This document shows, piece after piece, positions 24,199 through 33,326 of a DNA stretch of 64,000 bases. The stretch is taken from contig JALOAL010000012.1 of NCBI GenBank assembly GCA_023228825.1, positions 1 to 64,000 on the forward strand. Reading direction: 5' to 3'. Both the position numbers and the translations under genes were made by a program. The stretch comes from Dehalococcoidia bacterium (GTDB lineage: Bacteria; Chloroflexota; Dehalococcoidia; UBA2979). The notes under the pieces were generated by a model. The model was given only the letters and a program-made list of their open reading frames with translations. It was not told where the DNA came from and ran no database searches. The number at the start of each line of letters is the position of its first letter. The stretch's first letter is position 1.

Positions 24199-25325
24199 TT
24201 CCCGGCCTCCGCGTGGCCCAGCAGCGCGAGGATGGCCTCCGCCTCCTCCGCCGTGGCGGGCCGCGGACGGTTCTCGTACACGTCGATGCGTGCTGGGCGC
24301 AGTTCCAGCGCGAGCGGCTGGCCGGCCTCGAACGTGACGAGCGCCACCACGGACTGGAACGGGCCCTCGCCCAGCGTCACCAGGTCGTCCTCATCCAGGT
24401 CGAACACGAAGTTCCCCAGCGAGTACAGGATGAGGCCGTCCTCGTAGCGTTCGACGTGCTGCAGGACGTGCGGGTGGGTGCCCACCACCAGGTCTGCGCC
24501 GGCGTCCACCGCGGCGTAGGCGAGTTCGCGCTGGCGGGCCGTGACGCGGTGCGTGTACTCCGTGCCGGCGTGCAGCGTCACCACCACAAAGTCCACGTCG
24601 CCTGCGGCTCGCACGCGCGCCACGTCCTCCGCGATCGCCGGCGCTGAGGCGCGCGCCACGCCGCCCGTCTCCCCGGACGCCCAGATCACCTCGCCAATGT
24701 CGTCGTAGCCGAGGTAGGCGATGGTGGGCGCGCCCGGCAGACGGCCCACGATGCCCGCGCGCGCCTCGGCCTCCGTGCGCCCGGCGCCGAACCAGGCGAT
24801 CCCGTGTTCGTCCAGCGTCTCCAGCGTGCGCTCCAGGCCCGTCAGGCCGTAGTCCGTGGCGTGGTTGTTGGAGAGGCTCACCGCCCAGAAGGGAGTCAGT
24901 CCGCCCGCCAGCGCGGGGTCCAGGGCGAACTGGTACTGCTTCACCAGCGGCACGCCCACGTCCGTGACCGCGCCCTCCAGGTTGCCCACCACCAGGTCTG
25001 CGCCTTCGAACAACTCGAGCGCCCGCTCCAGCGGGTACCCCACGTCGATCTCCACCATCGCCTGCTCCACCTCGCGCTGGAACATCAGGTCGCCGACGAA
25101 CGCCACGGTGATGCGCTCCGGCCCTCCGGGCGTCTCGGGCTCCTCGGGCGGCGTCGGTGAAAGTGTGGGCGCGGGCGTGGGCGTGTCCGTCGCCAGCGCC
25201 ACCGTGATCCCGGCGCCACGTGTCGAGCCGCCCACGCACGCCAGGAGGACGCACGCCAGCACGGCGAGCCCGAGGACCGCGAGGTAGCGCGAGGGGAGGC
25301 GGGCGCGCCGGCCGGAGGGAGGCAG
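24195..25325 (-). CDS. CapA-family lipoprotein (PGA_cap metallophosphatase fold), probable CTG start
   Basis: CapA/PGA-synthesis-type protein with a calcineurin-like fold on the cell surface. Motifs are GDLMFQREVEQ, SLSNNHATDYG, GTHPHVLQ and LYSLGNFVFD. The usable GTG at 25262 would leave only a stub of the signal; reading upstream gives a basic n-region (GRRARLPSRY) and hydrophobic core ending in LLAC. No ATG, GTG or TTG is in frame there, but a CTG at 25325 has AAGGGG 5 nt upstream, giving 376 residues. It would start 2 nt after the stop of the phosphotriesterase gene on the same strand. Confidence 0.85.
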   Translation of the reverse strand: MPPSGRRARLPSRYLAVLGLAVLACVLLACVGGSTRGAGITVALATDTPTPAPTLSPTPPEEPETPGGPERITVAFVGDLMFQREVEQAMVEIDVGYPLERALELFEGADLVVGNLEGAVTDVGVPLVKQYQFALDPALAGGLTPFWAVSLSNNHATDYGLTGLERTLETLDEHGIAWFGAGRTEAEARAGIVGRLPGAPTIAYLGYDDIGEVIWASGETGGVARASAPAIAEDVARVRAAGDVDFVVVTLHAGTEYTHRVTARQRELAYAAVDAGADLVVGTHPHVLQHVERYEDGLILYSLGNFVFDLDEDDLVTLGEGPFQSVVALVTFEAGQPLALELRPARIDVYENRPRPATAEEAEAILALLGHAEAGN

Positions 25326-25327
25326 AT

Positions 25328-26317
25328 CTACCCCTTCATACCCGCCGCAGCGTCAAAGGTAGCGCGGATGCTGGCGCGCATCATGGCGTCCACCTGCTCA
25401 CTGGTGGCGCCGTGGTCCAGTAGCCACGGCACCTGGTGGTCGGGGACCAGCGTCCAGAGGGACGGGCGGCGCTCCTCGGACCAGCGCGCCCAGAAGCCGG
25501 CGGGCTGGGCGTCGTGGCCCAGGCACGTCTGCTCGGCGTACCCCGCCTGAGCGAGGGCGAGCGCAATGCCGGCGCGCTGATCGACGTACTCGGGGGTGGT
25601 CAGGAAGAAGCGGTCCAGGCCCACCGTCGCGCCTCGCTTTGCCAGGGCGGTCAGGTAGTCCATGTCCTGCGTGTCATTGGAGTGGCCGATAGTGACAGCG
25701 CGGAGATCCAGTCCCTCCTCCTCGAAGAGGTCGAGCAGTGGGATGCCCACCTGGTCGGCCGCCAGCGTGTGGCAGGAGATCGGCACGCCCGTGGCCTTCG
25801 CCGCCCGCGCCGCACCTCGCGCGACCTTCTCCAGGATCGTGCGGGGTGACCAGCGGCCGCCGTCCGTGATGCGCGCCTCCAGGTCCCACGCGAGTTTGAT
25901 GATCCCGGCGCGCGGGCCAGTGCCGTCAATGCCGTCTTCGATCTCTCGCACGAAGCGCTCCGCGATCTCGTCCTCTGACCAGCCGAAGTAGACGGGCGAG
26001 ATCCAGCGGTAGGCGCCGGTCGCGCAGATCACGTTCACCTGGTGCTCGTCGTGGCGACGGGCGACCTCCTCGAACAGCCACGCCTGGCGGCCGAGGTCGA
26101 AGGGGGTGAGGTCGATGATGCTCTCGATGCCGGAGCGGCGGGCGGTGGCGAGCGCCTCCACCGAGCGGTCGATCATCTCCTGGCGGCGTTCCGGCGAGTC
26201 CATCAGGCCGGGGATGCGATCCGCGCCGGGGGTGCTGGTGCTGAGGTGCTCGTGTGAGAGCGTCCAGCCGAGATCCACGCTGTCGACGGGGCCTCGGATC
26301 GTGTTCACGCTGGCCAT
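25328..26317 (-). CDS. Phosphotriesterase family hydrolase
   Basis: 329-residue TIM-barrel binuclear metal hydrolase of the phosphotriesterase/lactonase family. Metal ligands are visible in order: HEH in TLSHEHL, the bridging Lys of GIIKLAWD, His of ISCHT, His of TIGHSND and Asp of LGHDAQ. Native substrates are often lactones. Two ATGs lie in tandem; the second (26317) is 5 nt from GAGGAGG and preferred. Upstream of the CapA gene, likely one transcript. Confidence 0.9.
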   Translation of the reverse strand: MASVNTIRGPVDSVDLGWTLSHEHLSTSTPGADRIPGLMDSPERRQEMIDRSVEALATARRSGIESIIDLTPFDLGRQAWLFEEVARRHDEHQVNVICATGAYRWISPVYFGWSEDEIAERFVREIEDGIDGTGPRAGIIKLAWDLEARITDGGRWSPRTILEKVARGAARAAKATGVPISCHTLAADQVGIPLLDLFEEEGLDLRAVTIGHSNDTQDMDYLTALAKRGATVGLDRFFLTTPEYVDQRAGIALALAQAGYAEQTCLGHDAQPAGFWARWSEERRPSLWTLVPDHQVPWLLDHGATSEQVDAMMRASIRATFDAAAGMKG

Positions 26318-26351
26318 CATGTCCTCCTCAACGGCTCGCCCCGGGTGGGGA

Positions 26352-27623
26352 TCAGCGCACTCGTTCGGTGGGCCGGTCGGCCTCGGGTGGGGGTGGCGGG
26401 TCGGGGAGGGCGATCATGCCGCGCAACACGTCCAGCGCGGCGCTCGCCCAGCGAGCCACATTCTCCGCGTCCACGGCCATGTCCACGGTGTCCTGCGGCG
26501 AATGGAAGTAGCGATGCCCACCCAGGAAGGTGACATAACGACCGCCGCGCTCCGCGATGTTGCGCGCCTCGCCGCTACCGGGGGAGCCGACGTCCAGGAA
26601 CTCGACGGGGGCCACCGTCTCGCACTCGTGCTGTCCGAGGGCGCTCGTAGCGAGGGCGTGGAGCGCCTGGTCACTGGCCCCGGCGCGGGGCTGCGGGTAG
26701 CGGGCGCCCAAGGACGCGCCCAGGTGCAGCCAGGCCACCGCCTGGCGGGGCAGGGGGCGTCGCGCGTCCAGGTGCGCCTCCAGTCCGCGGTGGTGCAGTT
26801 CGTGCCCGCTGGTCGCCACGAAGTGCACCGTGCGCCGTGGCCGGGCACGGGCCACCGCATCGGCAAGGGCGAGCCAGGTTGCGATGCCGCCCCCGCGCTC
26901 CGCGGCGCAGGTGAACCAGCCGGACTTGGGCGTCATGACCACCACGGGCCCCGCGTCCGGCTCGGCGCCGGGGACGGAGGCCACCACGTTGGTCGCGCGC
27001 GACTTCAGGCGCTCGCCGTCCACCTCCAGCGTGCCCTCGACCCCGCCGAGCACGAGGGACGACGCCAGGGCGCGGGCGTCCCGCGCGGCCACCTGCAGCA
27101 CCGGGAGGGCGAAGGGCGTGAGGATGTGCTCGGCGTTGCGGAGGGCCACCTGTGGCCCGTCGTCGGCGCCGGTCGTACCGGAGGGCGCCACCACGCCGAT
27201 CACGCCCTGTTCCGCCAGCGCCTCGTAGTGCGCGCGGGCGTTGGGAGCGGTCCAGCGCCGGTCCCCGCGCGTAGCGGAGGTGGCGACCACGATCTTTCCG
27301 AAGAGGTCCGGGTCCGTGTCCTCGCACAGTTCGCCCTGGATGCCGCCGTACTGCGTAAAGCCGCCGTCATACATCGGCACGCCGTCGATGTGGCCGTCTG
27401 GCCACGTGAGGCGGGCGGTGCGGTACTCCACGCGGGGAAAGTCGAACCGTTCGAGGTCGGCGGTCACGCCGACGGCGGCGAGTTCGTCGCGCAGCCAGGC
27501 GCTCGTGCGGTCGTCGCCGTCCCAGCCGGTGCGATGGATGCCGAGGGCCTCGAAGGCGCGGATACGCGCCTCGATCGCCGCGGGCCGCAGGCCTGGGATG
27601 TCTTCGGGTGCCGGGTCAGCCAG
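26352..27623 (-). CDS. M28-like peptidase homologue with PA-type insert, probable CTG start
   Basis: 423 residues if read from CTG 27623. A PA-like segment (ELCEDTDPDLFGKIVVATS) precedes an M28-type domain with YFHSPQDTVDM at the end. The usual M28 metal sites are altered: MTPKSGWFTCAAERGGG stands where H and D ligands are expected, and SGHELHHRG replaces the EE motif. The first ATG/GTG/TTG in frame is GTG 27467, but the 52 codons before it read as ordinary protein (EARIRAFEALGIHRTGWDG), and CTG 27623 has GGGAGGG about 5 nt upstream. Could be inactive or use another metal arrangement. Confidence 0.75.
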   Translation of the reverse strand: MADPAPEDIPGLRPAAIEARIRAFEALGIHRTGWDGDDRTSAWLRDELAAVGVTADLERFDFPRVEYRTARLTWPDGHIDGVPMYDGGFTQYGGIQGELCEDTDPDLFGKIVVATSATRGDRRWTAPNARAHYEALAEQGVIGVVAPSGTTGADDGPQVALRNAEHILTPFALPVLQVAARDARALASSLVLGGVEGTLEVDGERLKSRATNVVASVPGAEPDAGPVVVMTPKSGWFTCAAERGGGIATWLALADAVARARPRRTVHFVATSGHELHHRGLEAHLDARRPLPRQAVAWLHLGASLGARYPQPRAGASDQALHALATSALGQHECETVAPVEFLDVGSPGSGEARNIAERGGRYVTFLGGHRYFHSPQDTVDMAVDAENVARWASAALDVLRGMIALPDPPPPPEADRPTERVR

Positions 27624-27791
27624 GGGAGCCCTCCCTGCTTGCCGTGGGGCGAGTGGCCGGTGGGTGGGCGCGGGTGACCGAGTGGGCCCCGCCGTGGCAG
27701 AAGTATGCCCGGTGGTGAGTGTCCGTCAACCTGCCAAAGTGCTCCGTACCACGTTTCACAAGCGTGTAAACACCGATGCCTGCCGTGCCGC

Positions 27792-27797
27792 TAGAAT
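27792..27797 (+). promoter_or_regulatory. Predicted -10 TAGAAT of the matrixin gene
   Basis: TAGAAT in the same GCTAGAATA context as at 18742, 43 nt before the matrixin ATG; no clear -35. Confidence 0.4.
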
Positions 27798-27840
27798 AAC
27801 AGCGTTCCACCTCATCCCGGTCGGCCCGCCCAAGGAGGGC

Positions 27841-29502
27841 ATGCTGCTCCTGCGTCTCGCCCTGCCTCGTCCCGCCCGGCTGGTGCTGGTGAGCGTCACT
27901 CTCCTGCTCGCGCTCGCGCTGCTCGCCGCCGTCGCTCCGAGCGCCGCAGAGGCTGACGTCCCGCCCTCGATGTCCGAGGGCTGGACACCGTACGACGGCG
28001 GCTCGCTCCTCCTGCCGGCGGACTACGAGCACACCAACTCGATGCCGCTCGAGTTGATGGTGGACTATTTCACCACGGGGACGCCGCGCGTGCGCTGGGA
28101 GACGTCCGTGGTCCCGACGGTGCCGCTCTGCACGCAGCAGGCAAACCGTCCCGCCTGGATCAGCGCGGAGCAGTTCCGCGCGGCCGTGGTCTACGCCGTG
28201 GACCAGTGGAGCGAGGCCGAGGCCCGCGTGGGCTTCAATTACACCGGAGACTGCCTCACCGCCTCCCCCACCTGGCGTTTCGAAAACAATCTGAACGAGA
28301 TCGGCTGGGACGACGCGCGGGACGTGGTGCGGAGCCCGGCCGCGGCCATCACGCAGGGGGCCTGGGTGATCGGCCTGAACGCCCGGCCCTTCGCCGAGGC
28401 TGACATCATCTTTGACCACCTCCTGAACGTCCCGGAGCAGTGCTTCCTGAGCACCATGACCCATGAACTGGGCCACGTGCTGGGCCTGGGCCACTCCAGC
28501 GCGTTCGGCGACCTGATGTATCCCTCCTTCAACTCCGCAGACGTGTCCACGTGTCCCCCCGGGCCGAGCGCGGGCGAGCGACAGGCGGTGCAGGCCCTGT
28601 ACGGCGTGAACCGCAAGCCCGTGTTCGACGGGCAGCGGCCTCGGACGGCGGTGGCGGGTTCGCGCGTGACGCTCTCCGCCGTGGCCATGGACCCGGACGG
28701 CGACGCGTTGACATACGCGTGGACGCAGGTGGGCGGGCCATCGGTGGCCATGACGCCCTCCGGCCCCACGCTCACCTTCGTCGCACCTGACCGCGAGGGC
28801 GTCACGCTGCAGTTCCGCGTGGAGGCAACGGACCGCTACCTGCACCGCGCGGACGCCTCGATCACCGTGCGCGTGCAGGAGGCCTCCAGTCCACCGCGCT
28901 CGGCGCCCTCGCTGGGGGCGCTGACCGCGGGTGCGAAGCACATGCTCATGGAGTGGAGCACGTCCGAGGCGGCCACGGAGTACGAGTTCTGCTCGGCGGC
29001 CACGGGCGGCGGCCGGCCCTCGTGCGTGCGGCAGGACTCGCCGCTGGCGGCGGTGACATGGGACACGGTGCTTCGCGACGCCGTGGAGGGCGGACCGAGG
29101 CGCATCTTCACCACGGGCACCCGGGAGACCTCCATGCGCGCCTGCAACGACGAGGGCTGCTCGCCGGTGGGGGTAGGGCCGCACGCCGGGGGCCTGCGCT
29201 GGACGGCGTACGACGTGGACTACGACTACTTCGCGATGGCGTACGACGTGCCCGGCTCCAGCATGCGCTTCACCATCGTGGGCGTGGCCAACATCGACGG
29301 CCCCGCGCGCCGCGTCTCGCTCTACTCCGGCCCGGAGGACGACCCCACCGCGCGCCGCATCTTGAACTGCGGCAACGTGCGGGCGGGGCAGGTGTGCATC
29401 GGCCTGCTGTCGCCCTCGGACCGCGGCCACGCGGCGTTCGCGACGGTGGTCAGCGAGCGCTCCGGGACGCCCACGCTGGAGCACCGCATCCGCATCCGGT
29501 AG
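27841..29502 (+). CDS. Secreted matrixin metalloprotease with PKD-like domain
   Basis: 553-residue exported protease. A signal peptide (residues 1-38, cleavage near AAEA) is followed by a matrixin catalytic domain with zinc site HELGHVLGLGH (208-218) and Met-turn Met226 (DLMYPS). Then comes a PKD-like domain (about 235-325, MDPDGDALTYAWTQVGGPSV) and a C-terminal fibronectin-like and beta-rich region. ATG at 27841 has AAGGAGG immediately upstream; the longer frame is shadow of the antisense peptidase gene. Likely degrades extracellular protein. Confidence 0.92.
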   Translation: MLLLRLALPRPARLVLVSVTLLLALALLAAVAPSAAEADVPPSMSEGWTPYDGGSLLLPADYEHTNSMPLELMVDYFTTGTPRVRWETSVVPTVPLCTQQANRPAWISAEQFRAAVVYAVDQWSEAEARVGFNYTGDCLTASPTWRFENNLNEIGWDDARDVVRSPAAAITQGAWVIGLNARPFAEADIIFDHLLNVPEQCFLSTMTHELGHVLGLGHSSAFGDLMYPSFNSADVSTCPPGPSAGERQAVQALYGVNRKPVFDGQRPRTAVAGSRVTLSAVAMDPDGDALTYAWTQVGGPSVAMTPSGPTLTFVAPDREGVTLQFRVEATDRYLHRADASITVRVQEASSPPRSAPSLGALTAGAKHMLMEWSTSEAATEYEFCSAATGGGRPSCVRQDSPLAAVTWDTVLRDAVEGGPRRIFTTGTRETSMRACNDEGCSPVGVGPHAGGLRWTAYDVDYDYFAMAYDVPGSSMRFTIVGVANIDGPARRVSLYSGPEDDPTARRILNCGNVRAGQVCIGLLSPSDRGHAAFATVVSERSGTPTLEHRIRIR

Positions 29503-29528
29503 CCGGACTGCGGTGTTCGGAGTCCGGC
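29502..29528. terminator. Hairpin between matrixin and DUF983 genes
   Basis: Perfect 8-bp arms GCCGGACT (29502-29509) and AGTCCGGC (29521-29528) with an 11-nt loop, between convergent genes. Confidence 0.6.
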
Positions 29529-29556
29529 ATCAGGAGAGGTGCGGCCTCGGACGGCG

Positions 29557-29985
29557 CTACGGCTCGCGGACGCGGCCAACGTGGCGCTCGGAGACGGGCG
29601 GCGGGCCGGGGGGCACGTCGCCAATGGCCATGAAGTCGTACAGGTACAGCAGCGAGAACCAGAAGGACTTCGCCCAGCGGTAGCCCACCGCCGTGCCCAC
29701 CAGCGCGATAATGACGATCGTCCAGGCCGGGTCGAGGCCCGCGTCGCGCATCGGTCGGTAGCCGATCTCCACCAGCGTGAGGACGATCGCCACCGCCGCG
29801 CCAATCGTGTAGCCCAGCGCCAGCGCGCCCAGCCAGGCGCCCGCGGAGGTCTGGTAGCGCAATTGGCAGTTCGCGCAACGCTCACGCATCTCGATGTATC
29901 CGGAGAACATGGAGGTCTTGCCGCAGTTGGGGCAGAGTCCCTTCACGCCGGTGCGCCAGAAGGTGCGGAGGAAGGGTTTGCTCAT
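29557..29985 (-). CDS. DUF983 family membrane protein
   Basis: 142 residues: an N-terminal zinc-ribbon-like CPNCG...CANC pair (residues 18-41), then two membrane helices (about 50-75 and 85-110) and a Pro-rich tail. This is the DUF983 layout; function not established. ATG 29985 has no Shine-Dalgarno and follows TAGACT by 6 nt. Confidence 0.88.
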   Translation of the reverse strand: MSKPFLRTFWRTGVKGLCPNCGKTSMFSGYIEMRERCANCQLRYQTSAGAWLGALALGYTIGAAVAIVLTLVEIGYRPMRDAGLDPAWTIVIIALVGTAVGYRWAKSFWFSLLYLYDFMAIGDVPPGPPPVSERHVGRVREP

Positions 29986-29991
29986 GTTTCC

Positions 29992-29997
29992 AGTCTA
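29992..29997 (-). promoter_or_regulatory. -10 element TAGACT of a leaderless promoter
   Basis: Minus-strand TAGACT, then GGAAAC, then the DUF983 ATG at 29985. Confidence 0.5.
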
Positions 29998-30067
29998 CGC
30001 CGGGCGCCGGGAGCAGGCCCAGTCCACGGCCGCGCGGGGGGGCCGTTTCGCCTAGTCCGGGCGTTTC

Positions 30068-30073
30068 TATACT
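30068..30073 (+). promoter_or_regulatory. Predicted menF promoter -10 TATACT
   Basis: TATACT with a weak -35 TTTCGC at 30046-30051 (16-bp spacer), about 33 nt before the menF ATG. Head of the menaquinone gene set. Confidence 0.5.
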
Positions 30074-30106
30074 GGGAGGTAACCCCGCGAGCCCCTGGCG
30101 CAGGCA

Positions 30107-31450
30107 ATGGACGGCAAAGCAGTGATCGACGAGCACGCCTCGGACCTGGTCGCACGCATTGGCGCGCTCCCCCGTTCCGCCTCGTTCCAGTCGATCGTGC
30201 TCAACCCCGACTTCCAGCCGCTGCGCCTGCTGGCGGACCCCGCTGCCGGCGGTGTGGTCGCCTCCTACGAACGCCCGGACCGAGGGCTGGCGCTGGTGGG
30301 CATTGGCAGTGCGGACCGCGTGGAGGTGGCGCCCGGCCGCGGCCCCGCCTCGATCCGTGACGATGCGCGCCGGCTGCTGGAGCGCCCGCTGGCGGGCGAC
30401 GCGCCGGGCGTGCGGCCGCGTCTGCTCGGTGGTTTTCGCTTCAACCCGGCCGCGGAGACCGGCGAGCCCTGGGGCGCGTTCGGCGCCGGCTGGCTGCTGC
30501 TCCCCCGCGTCCTCTTCGTGCTGGACGGGGAGTCCACCGCCGTGGTCATTGCCCCGGACGTGGACCCCCGCGAGGCCGCCCGTGCCGCCGAGCGCACGCT
30601 GGGCCGAGAGGCGCCCTCGAACGGCGCGACGCTGGAGGTGGAGCGGCCCATGAACCGCAGCCGCTGGCTGGACTCGGTCGCGCGCATCGCCGCCCAGGTG
30701 CGGGAGGGCGCGTACGAGAAGGCCGTGCTGGCCTCCACGCAGCGGCTGGCGGCGGACCACCCGATCTCCGTGGGGGCGGCGCTTGCGCGGCTGCGCGAGA
30801 ACTATCCGAACTGCCACCTGTTCACCATGACCGCGGACGACGCCACCTTCCTGGGCGCCAGCCCGGAGTTGCTCGTGAGCCTCACGGATGGCCGCGTGCA
30901 CGCCCTGGGACTGGCGGGGTCCCTCGCACGAGGCGAGACGCCCGAGGACGACGAGCGCCTGGGGGCGGAGTTGCTGGCGAGCGCCAAGGACCGCATTGAG
31001 CACGAGAGCGTGGTGCGCGCGATCCGCGAGCGCCTGGCGCCGGTCACGGACGAACTGCACGCGCCGAACGCGCCACGCCTCCGCAAGTTGCGCAACATCC
31101 AGCACCTCTCCACGGACATCACCGGCCACGTGCGCCCCGGCGTGGACGTGCTGGACCTGGTGCAGCGCCTCCACCCGACGCCCGCCGTCTGCGGCTGGCC
31201 GACCGAGGTCGCCCGCGAGGTCATCCAGGACCACGAGGACTTCGACCGCGGCTGGTACGCCGGCCCCGTCGGCTGGATGGACGCCACCGGGGACGGCGAG
31301 TTCGCCGTGGGCCTGCGCTCCGCCGTGGTGCGCGGCTCCCACGCCTGGCTCTTCGCCGGCAACGGCATCATGGGCGACTCCGACCCCGAGTCCGAACTGG
31401 CCGAGGTGCAGTGGAAGTTCCGCCCCCTGGGCGAGGCGCTGGGGACGTAG
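30107..31450 (+). CDS. menF: Isochorismate synthase
   Basis: 447-residue chorismate-utilising enzyme making isochorismate, the first step of the classical menaquinone pathway. The conserved C-terminal region includes YEKAVLAS, FLGASPELLVS, LAGSLARGETPEDD, the KDRIEHESVVR helix, LHPTPAVCGWP and the WYAGPVGWMD turn. Followed by menD, menH, menA, menC and menE, which fixes the role as MenF rather than a siderophore enzyme. Start ATG 30107 with only a weak ribosome site. Confidence 0.95.
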   Translation: MDGKAVIDEHASDLVARIGALPRSASFQSIVLNPDFQPLRLLADPAAGGVVASYERPDRGLALVGIGSADRVEVAPGRGPASIRDDARRLLERPLAGDAPGVRPRLLGGFRFNPAAETGEPWGAFGAGWLLLPRVLFVLDGESTAVVIAPDVDPREAARAAERTLGREAPSNGATLEVERPMNRSRWLDSVARIAAQVREGAYEKAVLASTQRLAADHPISVGAALARLRENYPNCHLFTMTADDATFLGASPELLVSLTDGRVHALGLAGSLARGETPEDDERLGAELLASAKDRIEHESVVRAIRERLAPVTDELHAPNAPRLRKLRNIQHLSTDITGHVRPGVDVLDLVQRLHPTPAVCGWPTEVAREVIQDHEDFDRGWYAGPVGWMDATGDGEFAVGLRSAVVRGSHAWLFAGNGIMGDSDPESELAEVQWKFRPLGEALGT

Positions 31451-31500
31451 CGCCGGCGAGCCGCAGGCGGCCGTTGATCGCCCGTGCGCCCTCCTGAGCG

Positions 31501-31506
31501 TAGGAT
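31501..31506 (+). promoter_or_regulatory. -10 element TAGGAT, leaderless start for menD
   Basis: TAGGAT is followed by GGCCGCC and then ATG 31514. This suggests menD can be transcribed from its own leaderless promoter in addition to readthrough from menF. Confidence 0.4.
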
Positions 31507-31513
31507 GGCCGCC

Positions 31514-33307
31514 ATGGGCCTCCCTGCGGACCGGTACGTGCGCGCGCTGCTCGAATCGCTCTACCAGGGTGGGGTGCGTCACGTGGTGGTCGCGCCCGGC
31601 TCCCGCAATACTCCGCTCACCACCGCCCTCACCGCCGCCGGATCGCCCTTCCGGCCATGGCTGCACCTGGACGAGCGTTCCGCCGCCTACTTCGCGCTCG
31701 GCATGGCGAGGCAACTCGGTGAGCCGGTGGCGGTCACCTGCACGTCCGGCACCGCCGCCGCGAACTTCCTCCCCGCCGCCGTGGAGGCGCGCCTCTCCCG
31801 CGTGCCGCTGATCCTCCTCACGGCAGATCGTCCGCCCGAGGCGCGCGACGTGGGGGCCTCGCAGACCGTGGACCAGGTGGGCATGTTCGGTAGCCACGTG
31901 AAGTGGGCGGCCGACCTGCCGGTGGCGGAGCAGGGCGCGCTGGACGAACTGGTGCGCTACGCTCGCTCCGCCGGCGCCCGCGCCGCCGCCGTGGCGTCGG
32001 AGGCCCCCGCCGGCCCGGCGCACCTCAACATCCCCTTCCGCGAGCCGCTGATCGAGGCGGGAGACGCGCCCTTCGAGGGCATCGACCCGCCCGCAGCGCG
32101 CATCGCCGCGCCGCCGCCCGCGCCGTCCTCGGAAGTCGTTCAACGCCTTGCTGCGATGCTCCCGGGGCGTCGAGGGCTGATCGTGTGCGGGCCGGAGTCA
32201 GCGCCGCTGCCGGCGGGGGAGATCGTCGCGCTCGGGGCCGCCCTCGGCTGGCCGGTCGTGGCGGACCCACTGTCGGGGCTGCGCACGGGCGGGCACGACC
32301 GTTCCGGCGTGATCGACTGCGCGGACGCCCTGGTGCGCGAGGCGGGCTTCGCCTCCGCCGCCGTCCCGCAGGTGGTGCTGCGCTTCGGCGCGGCAATGAC
32401 CTCCAAGCCCTTCAACACCTGGCTTGCCACCACGCACCCTGACCGAGTGCACCGCATCGTGGTGGACGCCGCCGGCCCGGCGACCGCGGGCTGGCGCGAC
32501 CCGGACCTGCAGGCGGACGAGTCGATTGAGGCGGACCCCGGCGCCTTCGCCTCCGCGCTCACGGCCGCCCTGGCGGGACATGCGCCGGATCGCGCCTACC
32601 TCGACCTGTGGGCCACCGCGAACGATGCGGCGCGCACGGCCATGCGCCAGGCCGTCGACGACATCGCCGCCGCCGGCGAGCCATTCGAGGGCCGCCCGGT
32701 GCTGGACCTCGCGGCTGCCCTCGCCGCCAGCGCGGGGCCCTCCGGCGCCACGCTCGTCGCCGGGAACTCGATGCCCGTGCGGGACATCGACTCGTTCCTG
32801 TTCAGCATGGAGCAGGACGTGCGCGTGGTGGGCACGCGTGGCGCCTCCGGGATCGACGGCGTGGTCTCCGGCGCCGTGGGCGCTGCGGCGGCCTCGGACG
32901 GGCCGGTGGCGCTCCTGATCGGGGACCTGTCGTTCCTGCACGACCTGAACGGCCTGTGGCCGGTGGCGCGACACGGACTGAACCTGACGGTGGTGCTGGT
33001 GAACAACAACGGCGGCGGCATCTTCTCCTTCCTGCCGCAGCGCACCGCCACACCCGCGCGCTTCGACGAGTGGTGGGGCACCCCGCATGGCCTGGACCTC
33101 TCGCACGCCGTCGCGCTGCACGGTGGACGCCACACCGTGCTCGGCGCAGGCGCCGAGGTCGACGCGATCGCCGCCGCCCTCGCACGGCCGGGGCTGGACG
33201 TGCTGGAGTTGCGCACGGATCGCGAGCGCAACGTGGCGCTGCACGGCCAGGTGTGGGGCCGCGCCGCGGAGGCTATCCGCGCCACCCTCGCGCCGGTCGA
33301 GGCGTGA
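31514..33307 (+). CDS. menD: SEPHCHC synthase (2-succinyl-5-enolpyruvyl-6-hydroxy-3-cyclohexene-1-carboxylate synthase)
   Basis: 597-residue thiamine-diphosphate enzyme adding succinic semialdehyde-TPP (from 2-oxoglutarate) to isochorismate. It opens with RYVRALLESLYQGGVRHVVV and APGSRNTPL, has the catalytic-Glu region (LDERSAAYFALGMAR) and the TPP motif GDLSFLHDLNGL followed by VNNNGGGIFSFLP. ATG 31514 is preferred over ATG 31505 and GTG 31484 because it is 7 nt from a -10 hexamer and no Shine-Dalgarno serves the others. Confidence 0.96.
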   Translation: MGLPADRYVRALLESLYQGGVRHVVVAPGSRNTPLTTALTAAGSPFRPWLHLDERSAAYFALGMARQLGEPVAVTCTSGTAAANFLPAAVEARLSRVPLILLTADRPPEARDVGASQTVDQVGMFGSHVKWAADLPVAEQGALDELVRYARSAGARAAAVASEAPAGPAHLNIPFREPLIEAGDAPFEGIDPPAARIAAPPPAPSSEVVQRLAAMLPGRRGLIVCGPESAPLPAGEIVALGAALGWPVVADPLSGLRTGGHDRSGVIDCADALVREAGFASAAVPQVVLRFGAAMTSKPFNTWLATTHPDRVHRIVVDAAGPATAGWRDPDLQADESIEADPGAFASALTAALAGHAPDRAYLDLWATANDAARTAMRQAVDDIAAAGEPFEGRPVLDLAAALAASAGPSGATLVAGNSMPVRDIDSFLFSMEQDVRVVGTRGASGIDGVVSGAVGAAAASDGPVALLIGDLSFLHDLNGLWPVARHGLNLTVVLVNNNGGGIFSFLPQRTATPARFDEWWGTPHGLDLSHAVALHGGRHTVLGAGAEVDAIAAALARPGLDVLELRTDRERNVALHGQVWGRAAEAIRATLAPVEA

Positions 33308-33326
33308 CGATGGGCTCGGCGTAGCG

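Noticed and set aside
29882..32143. 753-codon minus-strand open frame across menF and menD
   Set aside because: Antisense of conserved menaquinone genes with no recognisable domain.
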